Source of the DNA: Variovorax sp. PAMC 28711
Lineage (GTDB): Bacteria; Pseudomonadota; Gammaproteobacteria; Burkholderiales; Burkholderiaceae_C
Direction: 5' to 3'
NCBI RefSeq assembly: GCF_001577265.1
Contig: NZ_CP014517.1
Location: forward strand, 2,826,501-2,890,500
DNA length: 64,000 bases
Position 1 is the stretch's first letter, and each line of letters begins with the position of its first letter. The position numbers were made by a program, and so were the translations under genes. Of the stretch, positions 19,086 to 26,941 are shown one piece after another. The notes below the pieces were generated by a model that made no database searches, had not been told where the DNA came from, and saw only the letters and a program-made list of their open reading frames with translations.

Positions 19086-19154
19086 TTACAGATGTAAGTC
19101 GACTGTTAAAGTTTGTGTAATGTAGTCGAAAGTTTCCGTTTTATTACAAAGTTT
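19086..19154. promoter_or_regulatory. AT-rich control region with palindromes and phased AAAGTTT repeats
   Basis: Upstream of the 2OG oxygenase. It contains TTACA-GA-TGTAA (19086-19097), the perfect palindrome AGTCGACT (19097-19104), and three AAAGTTT copies starting at 19108, 19129 and 19148, about two helical turns apart. Base composition is strikingly lower in GC than its surroundings. Regulator unknown. Confidence 0.45.
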
Positions 19155-19166
19155 TTCGAAATGCTC

Positions 19167-20354
19167 TTATTTTGACAACAGCCGCATCGCCTCTTCCAGG
19201 CCCTTGAGTGTCAGCGGATACATGCGCATCGACACCAGTTGCTGCATCACCGAAATGCTCTGGCGGTATTGCCACACGCCTTGCGGTTCGGGGTTGATCC
19301 AGGCGAACTTGGGGAAGGCATGGGTCAGCCGCTGGATCCATTCCGCACCGGCTTCCTCGTTGTTGTATTCGACGCTGCCGCCCGGCTGCAGGATCTCGTA
19401 GGGGCTCATGGTCGCGTCGCCCACGAAGATCAGTTTGTAGTCCTTGTTGTACTTGCGCAGGATGTCGAAGGTCGCGAACTTCTCGGAGAAGCGGCGCTTG
19501 TTGTTCTTCCACATGAAGTCGTAGACGCAGTTGTGGAAGTAATAGAACTCCAGGTGCTTGAACTCCGTTTTGACGGCCGAGAACAACTCCTCGACGCGCT
19601 GGATGTGTTCGTCCATCGTGCCGCCGACGTCCATCAGCAGCAGTACCTTGACGTTGTTGTGACGCTCGGGCCGCATCTTGATGTCGAGGTAGCCCGCGTT
19701 CGCCGCGGTCTTGCTGATGGTTTCATCGAGGTCGAGCTCTTCCTCGTGGCCTTCGCGGGCGAACTTGCGCAGGCGCCTCAGCGCCACCTTGATGTTGCGC
19801 GTGCCCAGCTCCTGCGAGTCGTCGTAGTCCTTGTAGGCGCGCTGGTCCCACACCTTCACTGCGCTCTTGTTCTTGCCCGCGCCGCCGATGCGCACGCCCT
19901 GCGGGTTGTAGCCGCCGTTGCCGAAGGGAGAAGTGCCGCCGGTGCCGATCCACTTGTTGCCGCCTTCGTGGCGCTCTTTCTGTTCTTCGAAACGCTTCTT
20001 GAGGGTTTCCATGAGCTCGTCCCAGCCCATCTTTTCGATCTTGGCTTTTTCTTCGGCGGTGAACTCGCGTTCCATCGTCTTGCGAAGCCAGTCCAGCGGC
20101 ATTTCCTTCGTGAAGTCGGCCAGCATGTCGACGCCCTTGAAGTAGGCGGCAAACGCGCGGTCGAACTTGTCGTAGTGCTTCTCGTCCTTCACCAGCGCCG
20201 TGCGGCTCAGGTAATAGAAATCATCGAGGCCGTAGGCGCCGTCCGAGTCGGGTCCGACCACATTGGCCTTGAGCGCCTCGAGCAGCATCAGGTATTCCTT
20301 GACCGATACCGGCAGCTTCGCCGAGCGCAAGGTGTAGAAAAAGTCGATCAGCAT
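19167..20354 (-). CDS. VWA domain protein (CoxE-like, MoxR partner)
   Basis: Von Willebrand factor A-type metal-binding protein of 395 residues, of the kind that pairs with MoxR AAA+ ATPases as chaperone or metal-insertion systems. The C-terminal half is the VWA fold. The metal-ion site reads DVGGTMDEH near residue 247, a degenerate MIDAS in which the usual DxSxS is DxGGT. FVGDATMSPYEI lies further on. The N-terminal half is helical and charged. It is the last gene of a coupled four-gene set with moxR, a small membrane protein and an acetyltransferase. Target protein unknown; CoxE proper serves CO dehydrogenase, whose genes are not seen here. Confidence 0.85.
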   Translation of the reverse strand: MLIDFFYTLRSAKLPVSVKEYLMLLEALKANVVGPDSDGAYGLDDFYYLSRTALVKDEKHYDKFDRAFAAYFKGVDMLADFTKEMPLDWLRKTMEREFTAEEKAKIEKMGWDELMETLKKRFEEQKERHEGGNKWIGTGGTSPFGNGGYNPQGVRIGGAGKNKSAVKVWDQRAYKDYDDSQELGTRNIKVALRRLRKFAREGHEEELDLDETISKTAANAGYLDIKMRPERHNNVKVLLLMDVGGTMDEHIQRVEELFSAVKTEFKHLEFYYFHNCVYDFMWKNNKRRFSEKFATFDILRKYNKDYKLIFVGDATMSPYEILQPGGSVEYNNEEAGAEWIQRLTHAFPKFAWINPEPQGVWQYRQSISVMQQLVSMRMYPLTLKGLEEAMRLLSK

Positions 20355-20360
20355 CGCGCA

Positions 20361-20972
20361 TCACTCCCTGGGGGGTCGGGGCTTGTTCAGCAGATAAAGC
20401 AACTGGGCCTTGATTTCGGGCCACTCGCCGGCCGCGACGCTGTACATCACGGTGTCGCGAACGGTGCCGTCGCGCCGCAGCGCGTGGCCGCGAATCACGC
20501 CGTCCTTTTTTGCGCCGAGTCGTTCGATCGCGTTCTGCGAGGCGAAGTTGAAGTTGTCGGTGCGCCAGCCGACCACGTTGCACTGCAGCGTCTCGAAAGC
20601 GTGCGTCAGCAGGAGCAGCTTGCAGGTGGTGTTGATGTGGGTGCGCTGGCAGCGCTTGGCATACCAGGTCCAGCCGATCTCCACGCGCTTCACGGCCGGC
20701 ACGATGTCGTGATAGCTCGTGCTGCCGAGCACCTCGCCTGTTGCCTGGTCGGTCACGGCGAACGCGAAGCGGCTCCCGGCTTCGCGCAATTGCATCGCGT
20801 GCTCGATGTAGGCGCGCGTGTCCCTGGGCTCCGGCACCGAGGTGACCCGCAGCGTCCAGAGCTCGCCGTCGGCGGCCGCCCCGCGCAGCCCGTCTTCGTG
20901 CGCCGGGCTGAGCGGCACCAACGCGATACCGCGCGACGACAAGGTGACAGGTTCGACAAAAGCCAACTTCAA
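20361..20972 (-). CDS. GNAT N-acetyltransferase (RimJ/RimL-like)
   Basis: Acetyl-CoA-dependent acetyltransferase of 203 residues resembling the RimJ/RimL branch. It opens with a substrate-side segment (LSSRGIALVPLSPAHEDGL) and has the core VEIGWTWYAKRCQRTHINTTCK, where Q/RxxGxA-type acetyl-CoA contact is expected, then NFNFASQNAIERLGAKKDG, the characteristic helix-turn before the last strand. The start is taken as TTG at 20972 because it overlaps the upstream stop (TTGA); no better in-frame start lies nearby. It ends 6 bases before the VWA start codon. Substrate unknown; it may modify a component of the MoxR-VWA module or simply be carried along. Confidence 0.8.
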   Translation of the reverse strand: MKLAFVEPVTLSSRGIALVPLSPAHEDGLRGAAADGELWTLRVTSVPEPRDTRAYIEHAMQLREAGSRFAFAVTDQATGEVLGSTSYHDIVPAVKRVEIGWTWYAKRCQRTHINTTCKLLLLTHAFETLQCNVVGWRTDNFNFASQNAIERLGAKKDGVIRGHALRRDGTVRDTVMYSVAAGEWPEIKAQLLYLLNKPRPPRE

Positions 20973-21214
20973 CTCCTCGGATTGCCGTATTTGCGCCGGT
21001 ACCAGGCGCGTGCCAGCTGCAGTCCGGCGCCACCCCCCAGGCCGATCAGCAGAATGCCGAAAATCTCGCTGTTGCCGTAGCCTGCGCTCGCAAAGGCATC
21101 GAAGCCGAGCAGCAGGCCGATCCAGCGGCCGAGCAGCGCACCGGCCACGAACAGCACCGCCTGGGCGACACCCAGCAAGAGCAACTGACGCGTCGGGTGC
21201 GGCGCTGGCGTCAT
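20969..21214 (-). CDS. Small two-helix membrane protein in moxR operon
   Basis: The 81-residue protein has two hydrophobic helices (about residues 11-37 and 50-68) and a positively charged tail (ARAWYRRKYGNPRS), predicting an inner-membrane hairpin with both ends in the cytoplasm. The ATG overlaps the moxR stop (ATGA), and its stop overlaps the acetyltransferase start, so it is translated as part of the chain. I do not recognise a named family. Its place between the ATPase and the VWA protein suggests it may tether the module to the membrane; that is inference from context only. Confidence 0.8.
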   Translation of the reverse strand: MTPAPHPTRQLLLLGVAQAVLFVAGALLGRWIGLLLGFDAFASAGYGNSEIFGILLIGLGGGAGLQLARAWYRRKYGNPRS

Positions 21215-22065
21215 CGGTTGTTGCGCTGCATGAAGACGAGCTTCTCGAACAATGTCACGTCCTGTTCGTTCTTGAGCAGCGCGCCCACCAGCGGCGGCAC
21301 CGCGACCTTGTCGTCCTTGCTCTGCAGCGCTTCGACTGGAATGTCCTCGGCCACCAGCAGCTTGAGCCAGTCGAGCAGTTCGGAGGTCGAAGGTTTCTTT
21401 TTCAGGCCCGGCAGGTTGCGCACGTCGTAGAAGGTCTTCATCGCGGCGGTGAGCAGTTCCTGCTTCAGGCCGGGGAAGTGCACGTCGACGATCTGCTTCA
21501 TCGTGGCGGCGTCGGGGAACTTGATGTAGTGGAAGAAGCAGCGCCGCAGGAACGCGTCGGGCAGTTCCTTCTCGTTGTTCGACGTGATGAACACGACCGG
21601 TCGGTGCTTGGCGCGGATGAGCTCGCGCGTCTCGTAGCAATAGAACTCCATGCGGTCGATTTCGCGCAAGAGGTCGTTCGGGAACTCGATGTCGGCCTTG
21701 TCGATTTCGTCGATCAGCAAGGCGACGGGCTGGTCGGCGGTGAAGGCTTGCCACAGCACGCCCTTGACGATGTAGTTCTGGATGTCCTTGACGCGCTCGC
21801 CGCCGTCGACGTCGGACAGCTGCGAGTCGCGCAGCCGGCTCACCGCGTCGTATTCATACAGGCCCTGCTGTGCCTTGGTGGTCGACTTGATGTGCCATTG
21901 CAGCAAAGGCAGCTTCAATGCTTCGGCCACTTCCTCGGCCAACATGGTCTTGCCGGTGCCGGGTTCGCCCTTGACGAGCAGCGGTCGTTTGAGCGTGATG
22001 GCGGCGTTCACCGCGAGCATCAGGTCCTGCGTGGCAACGTAATTGTCAGAGCCCTGGAATTTCAT
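21211..22065 (-). CDS. MoxR-family AAA+ ATPase
   Basis: Hexameric-type AAA+ ATPase of 284 residues used as a chaperone in metalloenzyme or envelope-complex maturation. Walker A is GEPGTGKTML at about residues 38-47, Walker B LLIDEIDKAD at about 110-119, and a sensor 1 Asn lies in FITSNNEKELP. The start MKFQGSDNYVATQDLM at 22065 is preferred over the longer reading, which extends into the promoter of the divergent cytochrome gene. First gene of the moxR - small membrane protein - GNAT - VWA operon. Confidence 0.92.
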   Translation of the reverse strand: MKFQGSDNYVATQDLMLAVNAAITLKRPLLVKGEPGTGKTMLAEEVAEALKLPLLQWHIKSTTKAQQGLYEYDAVSRLRDSQLSDVDGGERVKDIQNYIVKGVLWQAFTADQPVALLIDEIDKADIEFPNDLLREIDRMEFYCYETRELIRAKHRPVVFITSNNEKELPDAFLRRCFFHYIKFPDAATMKQIVDVHFPGLKQELLTAAMKTFYDVRNLPGLKKKPSTSELLDWLKLLVAEDIPVEALQSKDDKVAVPPLVGALLKNEQDVTLFEKLVFMQRNNR

Positions 22066-22150
22066 GAATGAGGTGACGCGAAGCGCGATGAGAGGTGGAT
22101 GAAAAGGCACATCCGATCGACATGGCGGAGCGTTTGGCACTCGCCGCAGA

Positions 22151-22177
22151 GGGCATCAGGATGCCCCCGCATATAAT
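22151..22177 (+). promoter_or_regulatory. Cytochrome c promoter -10 with palindrome at the -35 position
   Basis: A consensus TATAAT at 22172-22177 lies 47 bases before the cytochrome c ATG. The -35 position has no TTGACA but is covered by the inverted repeat GGGCAT-CAGG-ATGCCC (22151-22166), suggesting activator-dependent or operator-controlled transcription. Confidence 0.55.
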
Positions 22178-22224
22178 CGAATGTTGATGAGAAACCAGAA
22201 GTTCCACGAGATTGTGCGCGCAAA

Positions 22225-22914
22225 ATGAACAAGTTGTTGACCACGATGTTTGCCCTCGCTGTCGCTTGCGTGACGGTCTCGGCCCAGGCCCAGAAGGTCG
22301 CAGGCAACGCCGAGAACGGTGCCAAGAAAGTGGCGATGTGCGTGGGCTGCCACGGCATCATCGGCTACCAGGCCAGCTTCCCCGAGGTCTACAAAGTGCC
22401 CAAGATTGCGGGCCAGAGCGCCACGTACATCACGGCCGCGCTCACAGCCTACAAGGGTGGCGACCGCAAGCACCCGACGATGCGCGCGATCGCCGATTCG
22501 CTCACCGAACAAGACATCGCCGACCTCTCCGCCTACTACAGCCAGCTCGGGCTGAAGGAAGGCGACGCACCGCCCGCCAGTGCCGCAAAGGCACCGAGCG
22601 AAAATGTCCAGGCGCTCATCTCGCGCGACAAGGACAACGCCTGTACCAAGTGCCACGGCGTCAACTTCAACACCCCGAACGACGGTACCGTGCCCAAGCT
22701 CGCGGGCCAGAACGCCGACTTCCTGTTCGTCGCCCTCAAGGCCTACAAGGCCGACACGCATCCGCTCACCGGCCGCTCGAACGGTGTGATGGGCGGCGTC
22801 GCCAAGAAGTACACCAACGCGGAGCTCAAAGACCTGTCGGGCTACATTGCCTCGCTGCCGGGCGAAGTGAAAACGGTGCCTGAGTCGCGCATTCATCGCG
22901 CTTCAGGCAATTGA
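22225..22914 (+). CDS. Dihaem cytochrome c (c4-like)
   Basis: Periplasmic electron carrier. The 229-residue protein starts with a Sec signal peptide (about 1-22, cleavage after SAQA) and has two class I haem sites, CVGCH near residue 39 and CTKCH near residue 139. Each is in its own cytochrome domain with a distal Met expected downstream (for example HPTMRAIADSL and SNGVMGGVA). Two tandem c-domains with this spacing resemble cytochrome c4, a donor to terminal oxidases; the cox operon in this window is a plausible acceptor. Monocistronic, with its own -10 box and a terminator after the stop. Confidence 0.9.
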   Translation: MNKLLTTMFALAVACVTVSAQAQKVAGNAENGAKKVAMCVGCHGIIGYQASFPEVYKVPKIAGQSATYITAALTAYKGGDRKHPTMRAIADSLTEQDIADLSAYYSQLGLKEGDAPPASAAKAPSENVQALISRDKDNACTKCHGVNFNTPNDGTVPKLAGQNADFLFVALKAYKADTHPLTGRSNGVMGGVAKKYTNAELKDLSGYIASLPGEVKTVPESRIHRASGN

Positions 22915-22938
22915 TTCGGACGGCGTTTCGCCGCAATG

Positions 22939-22965
22939 AAAAAGCCCGCGTCAGCGGGCTTTTTT
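22939..22965. terminator. Bidirectional rho-independent terminator
   Basis: AAAAAGCCCGC - GTCA - GCGGGCTTTTTT lies between convergent cytochrome c and pcaG. A-tract and T-tract flank the stem, so it can serve both strands. Confidence 0.9.
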
Positions 22966-22987
22966 GCGGGCGTGACGGGGTTGCCGA

Positions 22988-23593
22988 TCAGACGTCGAAG
23001 AAGACCGTTTCTCCGGCGCCCTGCATGCGGATGTCGAAGCGGTAGCTCACGGCGCCACCTTGCGCAACACGTTCGGCGATGAGCGTGTTGCGGCGTTCGG
23101 CGGGCACGCTCGCCAGGACCGGGTCGCTGGCGTTGGCGTTTTGCTCGTCGCTGAAATACACACGCGTGAACGCGTGCAGCAACAGGCCGCGCATGAGCAC
23201 GATCACGTTGATGTGCGGCGCCTCGCCGGGGGTTTCGGCGCCCGGCTTCACTGTGTGGAACACGAAGCGGTTCTGCGCATCGGTGCCGGTGCCCGTGCGA
23301 CCGAAGGCGCGAAAGCCGAGGTTGTGCGCTTCTTCCACCGATTGCGGATAGCGGCCTGCGCCGTCGGGTTGGCTGATCTCGATCAGCGCATCGCCGATGA
23401 CCTTGCCGTCGCCGTCGATCACGCGGCCTTCGAGCCGGATGCGCTCGCCGTTGGCGCCGTCGAGCGCGAGCACGCTGTCGAACGGCTGGTCGAAGTCGTA
23501 GCCGTATTGGGTGGCCGTGAGGCCGTAGGCGAAGTAAGGGCCGACAGTCTGCGACGGCGTCTGGCCGAAATTGGTTTCGAGCGAACTCATCAT
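22988..23593 (-). CDS. pcaG: Protocatechuate 3,4-dioxygenase alpha subunit
   Basis: Non-catalytic chain of the intradiol dioxygenase that opens protocatechuate to beta-carboxy-cis,cis-muconate. The 201 residues show the family start QTPSQTVGPYFAYGL and the beta-sandwich core DALIEISQPDGAGRYP, ending in RFDIRMQGAGETVFFDV. As expected for the alpha subunit it lacks the full set of iron ligands. Two adjacent ATGs at 23593 and 23590 are possible starts. It follows pcaH by 20 bases and is followed by a shared terminator. Confidence 0.95.
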   Translation of the reverse strand: MMSSLETNFGQTPSQTVGPYFAYGLTATQYGYDFDQPFDSVLALDGANGERIRLEGRVIDGDGKVIGDALIEISQPDGAGRYPQSVEEAHNLGFRAFGRTGTGTDAQNRFVFHTVKPGAETPGEAPHINVIVLMRGLLLHAFTRVYFSDEQNANASDPVLASVPAERRNTLIAERVAQGGAVSYRFDIRMQGAGETVFFDV

Positions 23594-23613
23594 GGTGCGG
23601 GTGCTCCTTCTGT

Positions 23614-24339
23614 TCAGCGGGTTTCGAACGGCGTCTCGTCGGCACCGCGCAGCACGATGTCGAACTGGTAGCCCAGCGCATAGCCGTCTTCGGTGATGTC
23701 GAGGCTGAAGTCGGCGATGAGGCGGTTGCGCGTTTTCTCGGGCGTGCCGGTCACCATGGGGTCGTACTGCAACAGCGGGTCGCCGGGAAAATACATCTGC
23801 GTGACCAGGCGGCTCGCGAAGTGCGGGCCGAACAACGACAGGTGGATGTGCTGCGGACGCCAGGCGTTCGGGTGGTTGCCCCATGGGTACGCGCCCGGCT
23901 TGATCGTCAGGAAGCGGTAGCGGCCTTCGGCATCGGTGAGACAGCGCCCGGCGCCCAGGAAGTTCGGGTCGAGCGGCGCGTCGTGCTGGTCGACCTTGTG
24001 CACGTAGCGGCCCGAGGCATTGGCCTGCCAGAGCTCGACCAGCGTGTTCGCGACCGGGCGCTTGCGCTCGTTGAGCACCTGGCCGGTGAGGATCATGCGT
24101 TCGCCGAGCGGCTCGCCGTTCTTGCGGGCGTTGCGCGTGAGGTCGTGGTCGAGCTCGCCGATGCTGCCGTGGCCGTACACCGGCTGCTGCAGTTCGCCGA
24201 GCGTGGCCTTGAGCGGAACCAGCGGCTGCAGCGGGCCACGTTTCGCGGTCGATTTGTAGCCGGAATAAACGTATTCGGGGTGGCTGGCCCAGTCGCGTGG
24301 CGCGAGCGTGGCGAGCGGTGCCTGGATGGCAGTCGGCAT
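23614..24339 (-). CDS. pcaH: Protocatechuate 3,4-dioxygenase beta subunit
   Basis: Fe(III)-bearing catalytic chain of protocatechuate 3,4-dioxygenase. In 241 residues the iron ligands can be placed as Tyr112, Tyr151, His164 and His166. Their spacing (39, 13, 2) matches Tyr408/447 and His460/462 of the Pseudomonas enzyme. Flanking sequence includes LWQANASGRYVHK and PQHIHLSLFG. A GGAG ribosome-binding site precedes the ATG. It is the first gene of pcaHG and is divergent from pcaQ, so both are likely controlled from the palindrome-bearing gap. Confidence 0.97.
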   Translation of the reverse strand: MPTAIQAPLATLAPRDWASHPEYVYSGYKSTAKRGPLQPLVPLKATLGELQQPVYGHGSIGELDHDLTRNARKNGEPLGERMILTGQVLNERKRPVANTLVELWQANASGRYVHKVDQHDAPLDPNFLGAGRCLTDAEGRYRFLTIKPGAYPWGNHPNAWRPQHIHLSLFGPHFASRLVTQMYFPGDPLLQYDPMVTGTPEKTRNRLIADFSLDITEDGYALGYQFDIVLRGADETPFETR

Positions 24340-24380
24340 GGCTTGTCTCCTGTGGATGTGGCGTCACTTTAGGCGGCAGC

Positions 24381-24417
24381 TTCGATGATGTAAATTGAAG
24401 ATTCATCGAAATTACAT
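24381..24417. promoter_or_regulatory. Nested inverted repeats in the pcaH-pcaQ gap (probable PcaQ operator)
   Basis: TTCGATGA (24381-24388) and TCATCGAA (24403-24410) form a perfect 8-bp inverted repeat. ATGTAA (24388-24393) and TTACAT (24412-24417) form a second one offset from it. The region is low in GC and lies between divergent pcaH and the LysR gene, as expected for LysR recognition and activation sites. Confidence 0.6.
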
Positions 24418-24462
24418 AAGCATCGGTAATTGAAATCGCACCCCGATTCCTCGTTGGCTTTC

Positions 24463-25422
24463 GTGCGCAACGTACAGCTGCGGCACCTGCGCTGCTTCGT
24501 CGCTGTCGCGCAGGAGCGTCACCTCGCGCGCGCGGCTGTGCGGCTGGCGCTGAGCCAGCCTGCGGTTTCCAAGACCCTGGCGGAACTCGAAGCCATGGCC
24601 GGCACGCGCCTCGTCGAGCGCGGCACCGCGGGCCGGCGCGGCGTGCAGGGCTTGAGCGCGGCGGGCGAGCAACTGCTCGCTCATGCGTTGCGCGTGCTGG
24701 AGGCGCTGGAGGCCAGCGCGCAGTCTCTGGCGCCCTCATCTGGCGAGCGCCTGGAGCGGCTGCGCATCGGCGCGCTGCCCAGCGTCGCGCCGGCGCTGCT
24801 GCCGCAGGCGCTCACGGAGTTTCGCGAGCGCTGGCCCCACGTGCAGGTGATCGTCAAGAGTGCGGCCAATGCGTCGTTGCTCGACGAGTTGCGCGCCGGT
24901 GAACTCGACCTCGTCGTTGGCCGCATGAGCGAGCCGGGGCTGATGGCCGGGCTGAGCTTCGAGTTGCTGCTTGCCGAACCGCTGGTGTTCGCCGCGCGCG
25001 CCGGTCACCCGCTGGCGCGGCGCGGCGCATCGGTACAGGGTGTGCTGGGCTGTCCGCTCGTGATCTACGGCGAGGGCACGATCCCGCGCCACAACACCGA
25101 GAGCTTCCTGTCGGCGCTCGGACTGGCGTTGCCGGCGAACACGTTGCAGACGCTCGACGTGTCCGTGGCGCGCGCGCTGGTCCTGCTCTCGGAGGCGATC
25201 TGGATCACGCCGCTCGGTGCTGCGCGCGCCGATCTGGAAGAAGGTCGACTGGTGCGCTTGCCGATCAAGACGGCCGGCACCGAAGAGCCGGTCGGTCTTT
25301 TGCTGCGCAGCGACGCGGAACCATCGGCCCTGCGCAGTGCGATGGCGGCACTGCTGCGCGTGGGTGCAAAGCGGCAAAGTGCGTTGCCGCGCCGGCGTCA
25401 GTCGCGCGTCGCGCGGCGCTGA
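24463..25422 (+). CDS. pcaQ: LysR-type regulator, probable PcaQ
   Basis: Transcription regulator with an N-terminal winged HTH (LRHLRCFVAVAQERHLARAA... followed by LSQPAVSKTLAELE) and a periplasmic-binding-fold effector domain from about residue 90. Divergence from pcaHG and the conserved RHL-CF N-terminus fit PcaQ, which activates pca genes with beta-carboxy-muconate or a related intermediate as effector in other bacteria. The frame is open from a TTG at 24430, but that codon is only 12 bases from the operator. I therefore prefer the GTG at 24463 (319 residues); a TTG at 24454 is also possible. The 3' end overlaps convergent DUF1841 by 25 bases. Confidence 0.83.
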   Translation: MRNVQLRHLRCFVAVAQERHLARAAVRLALSQPAVSKTLAELEAMAGTRLVERGTAGRRGVQGLSAAGEQLLAHALRVLEALEASAQSLAPSSGERLERLRIGALPSVAPALLPQALTEFRERWPHVQVIVKSAANASLLDELRAGELDLVVGRMSEPGLMAGLSFELLLAEPLVFAARAGHPLARRGASVQGVLGCPLVIYGEGTIPRHNTESFLSALGLALPANTLQTLDVSVARALVLLSEAIWITPLGAARADLEEGRLVRLPIKTAGTEEPVGLLLRSDAEPSALRSAMAALLRVGAKRQSALPRRRQSRVARR

Positions 25423-25832
25423 ACGCAGTCCACGTAGGCCTCGCCGTCGGGCGGGCGACCGGCGCGCTGCGCTTCCCACATCATCCGGCCGAGGCACTCC
25501 ATGGCTTCGTGGTGCGCATTCAGCAGCGAGTCGCGGCGCGCGGTCAGCAACTCGACCGCCTGGCGGATGCCGCGCGGCTGATCGATGGAACACTGCTCGC
25601 TGATCGACAGATGCATCGAGAGGTGCAGGAACGGGTTCTCGCGGCCGTCCTTGCCGTCGTAGACGCGCGCCACGGCGGCGTCTGCATCGGCGAGGTCGGC
25701 GTGGTATTCAGGATGCTGGTCGATCCAGCCGGCCGCGATGGTTTCGAGCGCCTCCATCGGCAGGCCCTGGCGCTGCTTTTGGTAGACGTCACAGAAAAAG
25801 CGGCGGACTTGTTCCGGGGTGGGATTGAACAT
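25398..25832 (-). CDS. DUF1841 family protein
   Basis: The 144-residue soluble protein begins MFNPTPEQVRRFFCDVYQKQ and contains LHLSMHLSISEQCSIDQP, the signatures I associate with DUF1841. Function unknown; two His in HLSMHLSISEQ and a conserved acidic pattern (PEYHADLADADAAV) could bind metal. Convergent with pcaQ, overlapping its 3' end, and divergent from the TIM-barrel gene 36 bases away. Confidence 0.82.
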   Translation of the reverse strand: MFNPTPEQVRRFFCDVYQKQRQGLPMEALETIAAGWIDQHPEYHADLADADAAVARVYDGKDGRENPFLHLSMHLSISEQCSIDQPRGIRQAVELLTARRDSLLNAHHEAMECLGRMMWEAQRAGRPPDGEAYVDCVQRRATRD

Positions 25833-25868
25833 GGTCGCAAGGCTAGCATTGCGGCAAAGGAGACGCTC

Positions 25869-26921
25869 ATGAAGACCATCAAGGGACCGGCCATTTTCCT
25901 GGCCCAGTTTCTCGGCGACACCGCGCCGTTCGACACGCTCGATTCACTCGGCCGCTGGGCCGCAGGCCTCGGCTACAAGGGTGTGCAGCTGCCGACCGAT
26001 CCGCGCCTGGTCGACCTGCAGAAAGCCGCCGAGAGCCAGACCTATTGCGACGAGCTCAAGGGCACGCTGGCGCAGCACGGCGTGGAGATCACCGAGCTGT
26101 CGACGCATCTGCAGGGCCAGCTGGTGGCGGTGCATCCGGCCTACGACGACGCGTTCGACGCCTTCGCGGCGCCCGAAGTGCGCGGCAACCCGGCGGCGCG
26201 CCAGGCGTGGGCGGTGCAGCAGCTGATGTATGCGGCGAAAGCGTCGGAGCGCCTCGGCCTCACGGCGCACGCCACCTTCTCGGGCGCGCTGGCCTGGCCG
26301 TATCTGTATTCGTGGCCGCCGCGGCCGCCCCGGCTCATCGAGGACGCGTTCGACGAACTCGGGCGCCGCTGGCTGCCCATCCTCAATGCCTTCGACGATG
26401 CCGGTGTCGACGTCGCGTACGAGATCCATCCGGGCGAAGACCTGCACGATGGCGTGACCTACGAGATGTTCCTCGAACGCGTCGGCCACCATCCGCGCGC
26501 CTGCCTGCTCTACGACCCGAGCCACTTCGTGCTGCAGCAGCTCGACTACCTGGCCTACATCGACCACTACCACTCGCGCATCAAGATCTTTCATGTGAAG
26601 GACGCCGAGTTCAATCCGACCGGCAAGCAGGGTGTGTATGGCGGCTTCCAAAGCTGGATCAACCGGGCCGGGCGTTTCCGCTCGCTGGGTGACGGGCAGG
26701 TCGACTTCAAGGCCATCTTTTCGAAGATGGCGCAGTACGACTTTCCGGGCTGGGCGGTGCTGGAGTGGGAGTGCTGCATCAAGCATCCCGAAGACGGCGC
26801 GCGCGAAGGCGCGGTCTTCATCGCCGACCACATCATCCGCGTGGCCGACCGGGCTTTCGACGACTTCGCGGCGGGGGATGCGGGCAACAGCGTCAACCGC
26901 AAGATCCTCGGGCTCGACTGA
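25869..26921 (+). CDS. Sugar phosphate isomerase/epimerase-like TIM-barrel protein
   Basis: Xylose-isomerase-like TIM barrel of 350 residues. Probable divalent-metal ligands follow the family order: Glu in VAYEIHPGED, Asp in LLYDPSHF, His in KIFHVKDAEF and Glu in VLEWECCIKHPEDG near the C-terminus. A clear AAGGAG precedes the ATG by 7 bases. The family covers isomerases, epimerases, dehydratases (including 3-dehydroshikimate dehydratase) and AP endonucleases. Location beside pcaHG makes a route into protocatechuate conceivable, but the sequence looks more like the sugar/inosose group and the substrate cannot be assigned. Confidence 0.8.
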   Translation: MKTIKGPAIFLAQFLGDTAPFDTLDSLGRWAAGLGYKGVQLPTDPRLVDLQKAAESQTYCDELKGTLAQHGVEITELSTHLQGQLVAVHPAYDDAFDAFAAPEVRGNPAARQAWAVQQLMYAAKASERLGLTAHATFSGALAWPYLYSWPPRPPRLIEDAFDELGRRWLPILNAFDDAGVDVAYEIHPGEDLHDGVTYEMFLERVGHHPRACLLYDPSHFVLQQLDYLAYIDHYHSRIKIFHVKDAEFNPTGKQGVYGGFQSWINRAGRFRSLGDGQVDFKAIFSKMAQYDFPGWAVLEWECCIKHPEDGAREGAVFIADHIIRVADRAFDDFAAGDAGNSVNRKILGLD

Positions 26922-26941
26922 GCCTCGGCGTCATCGGCTGG

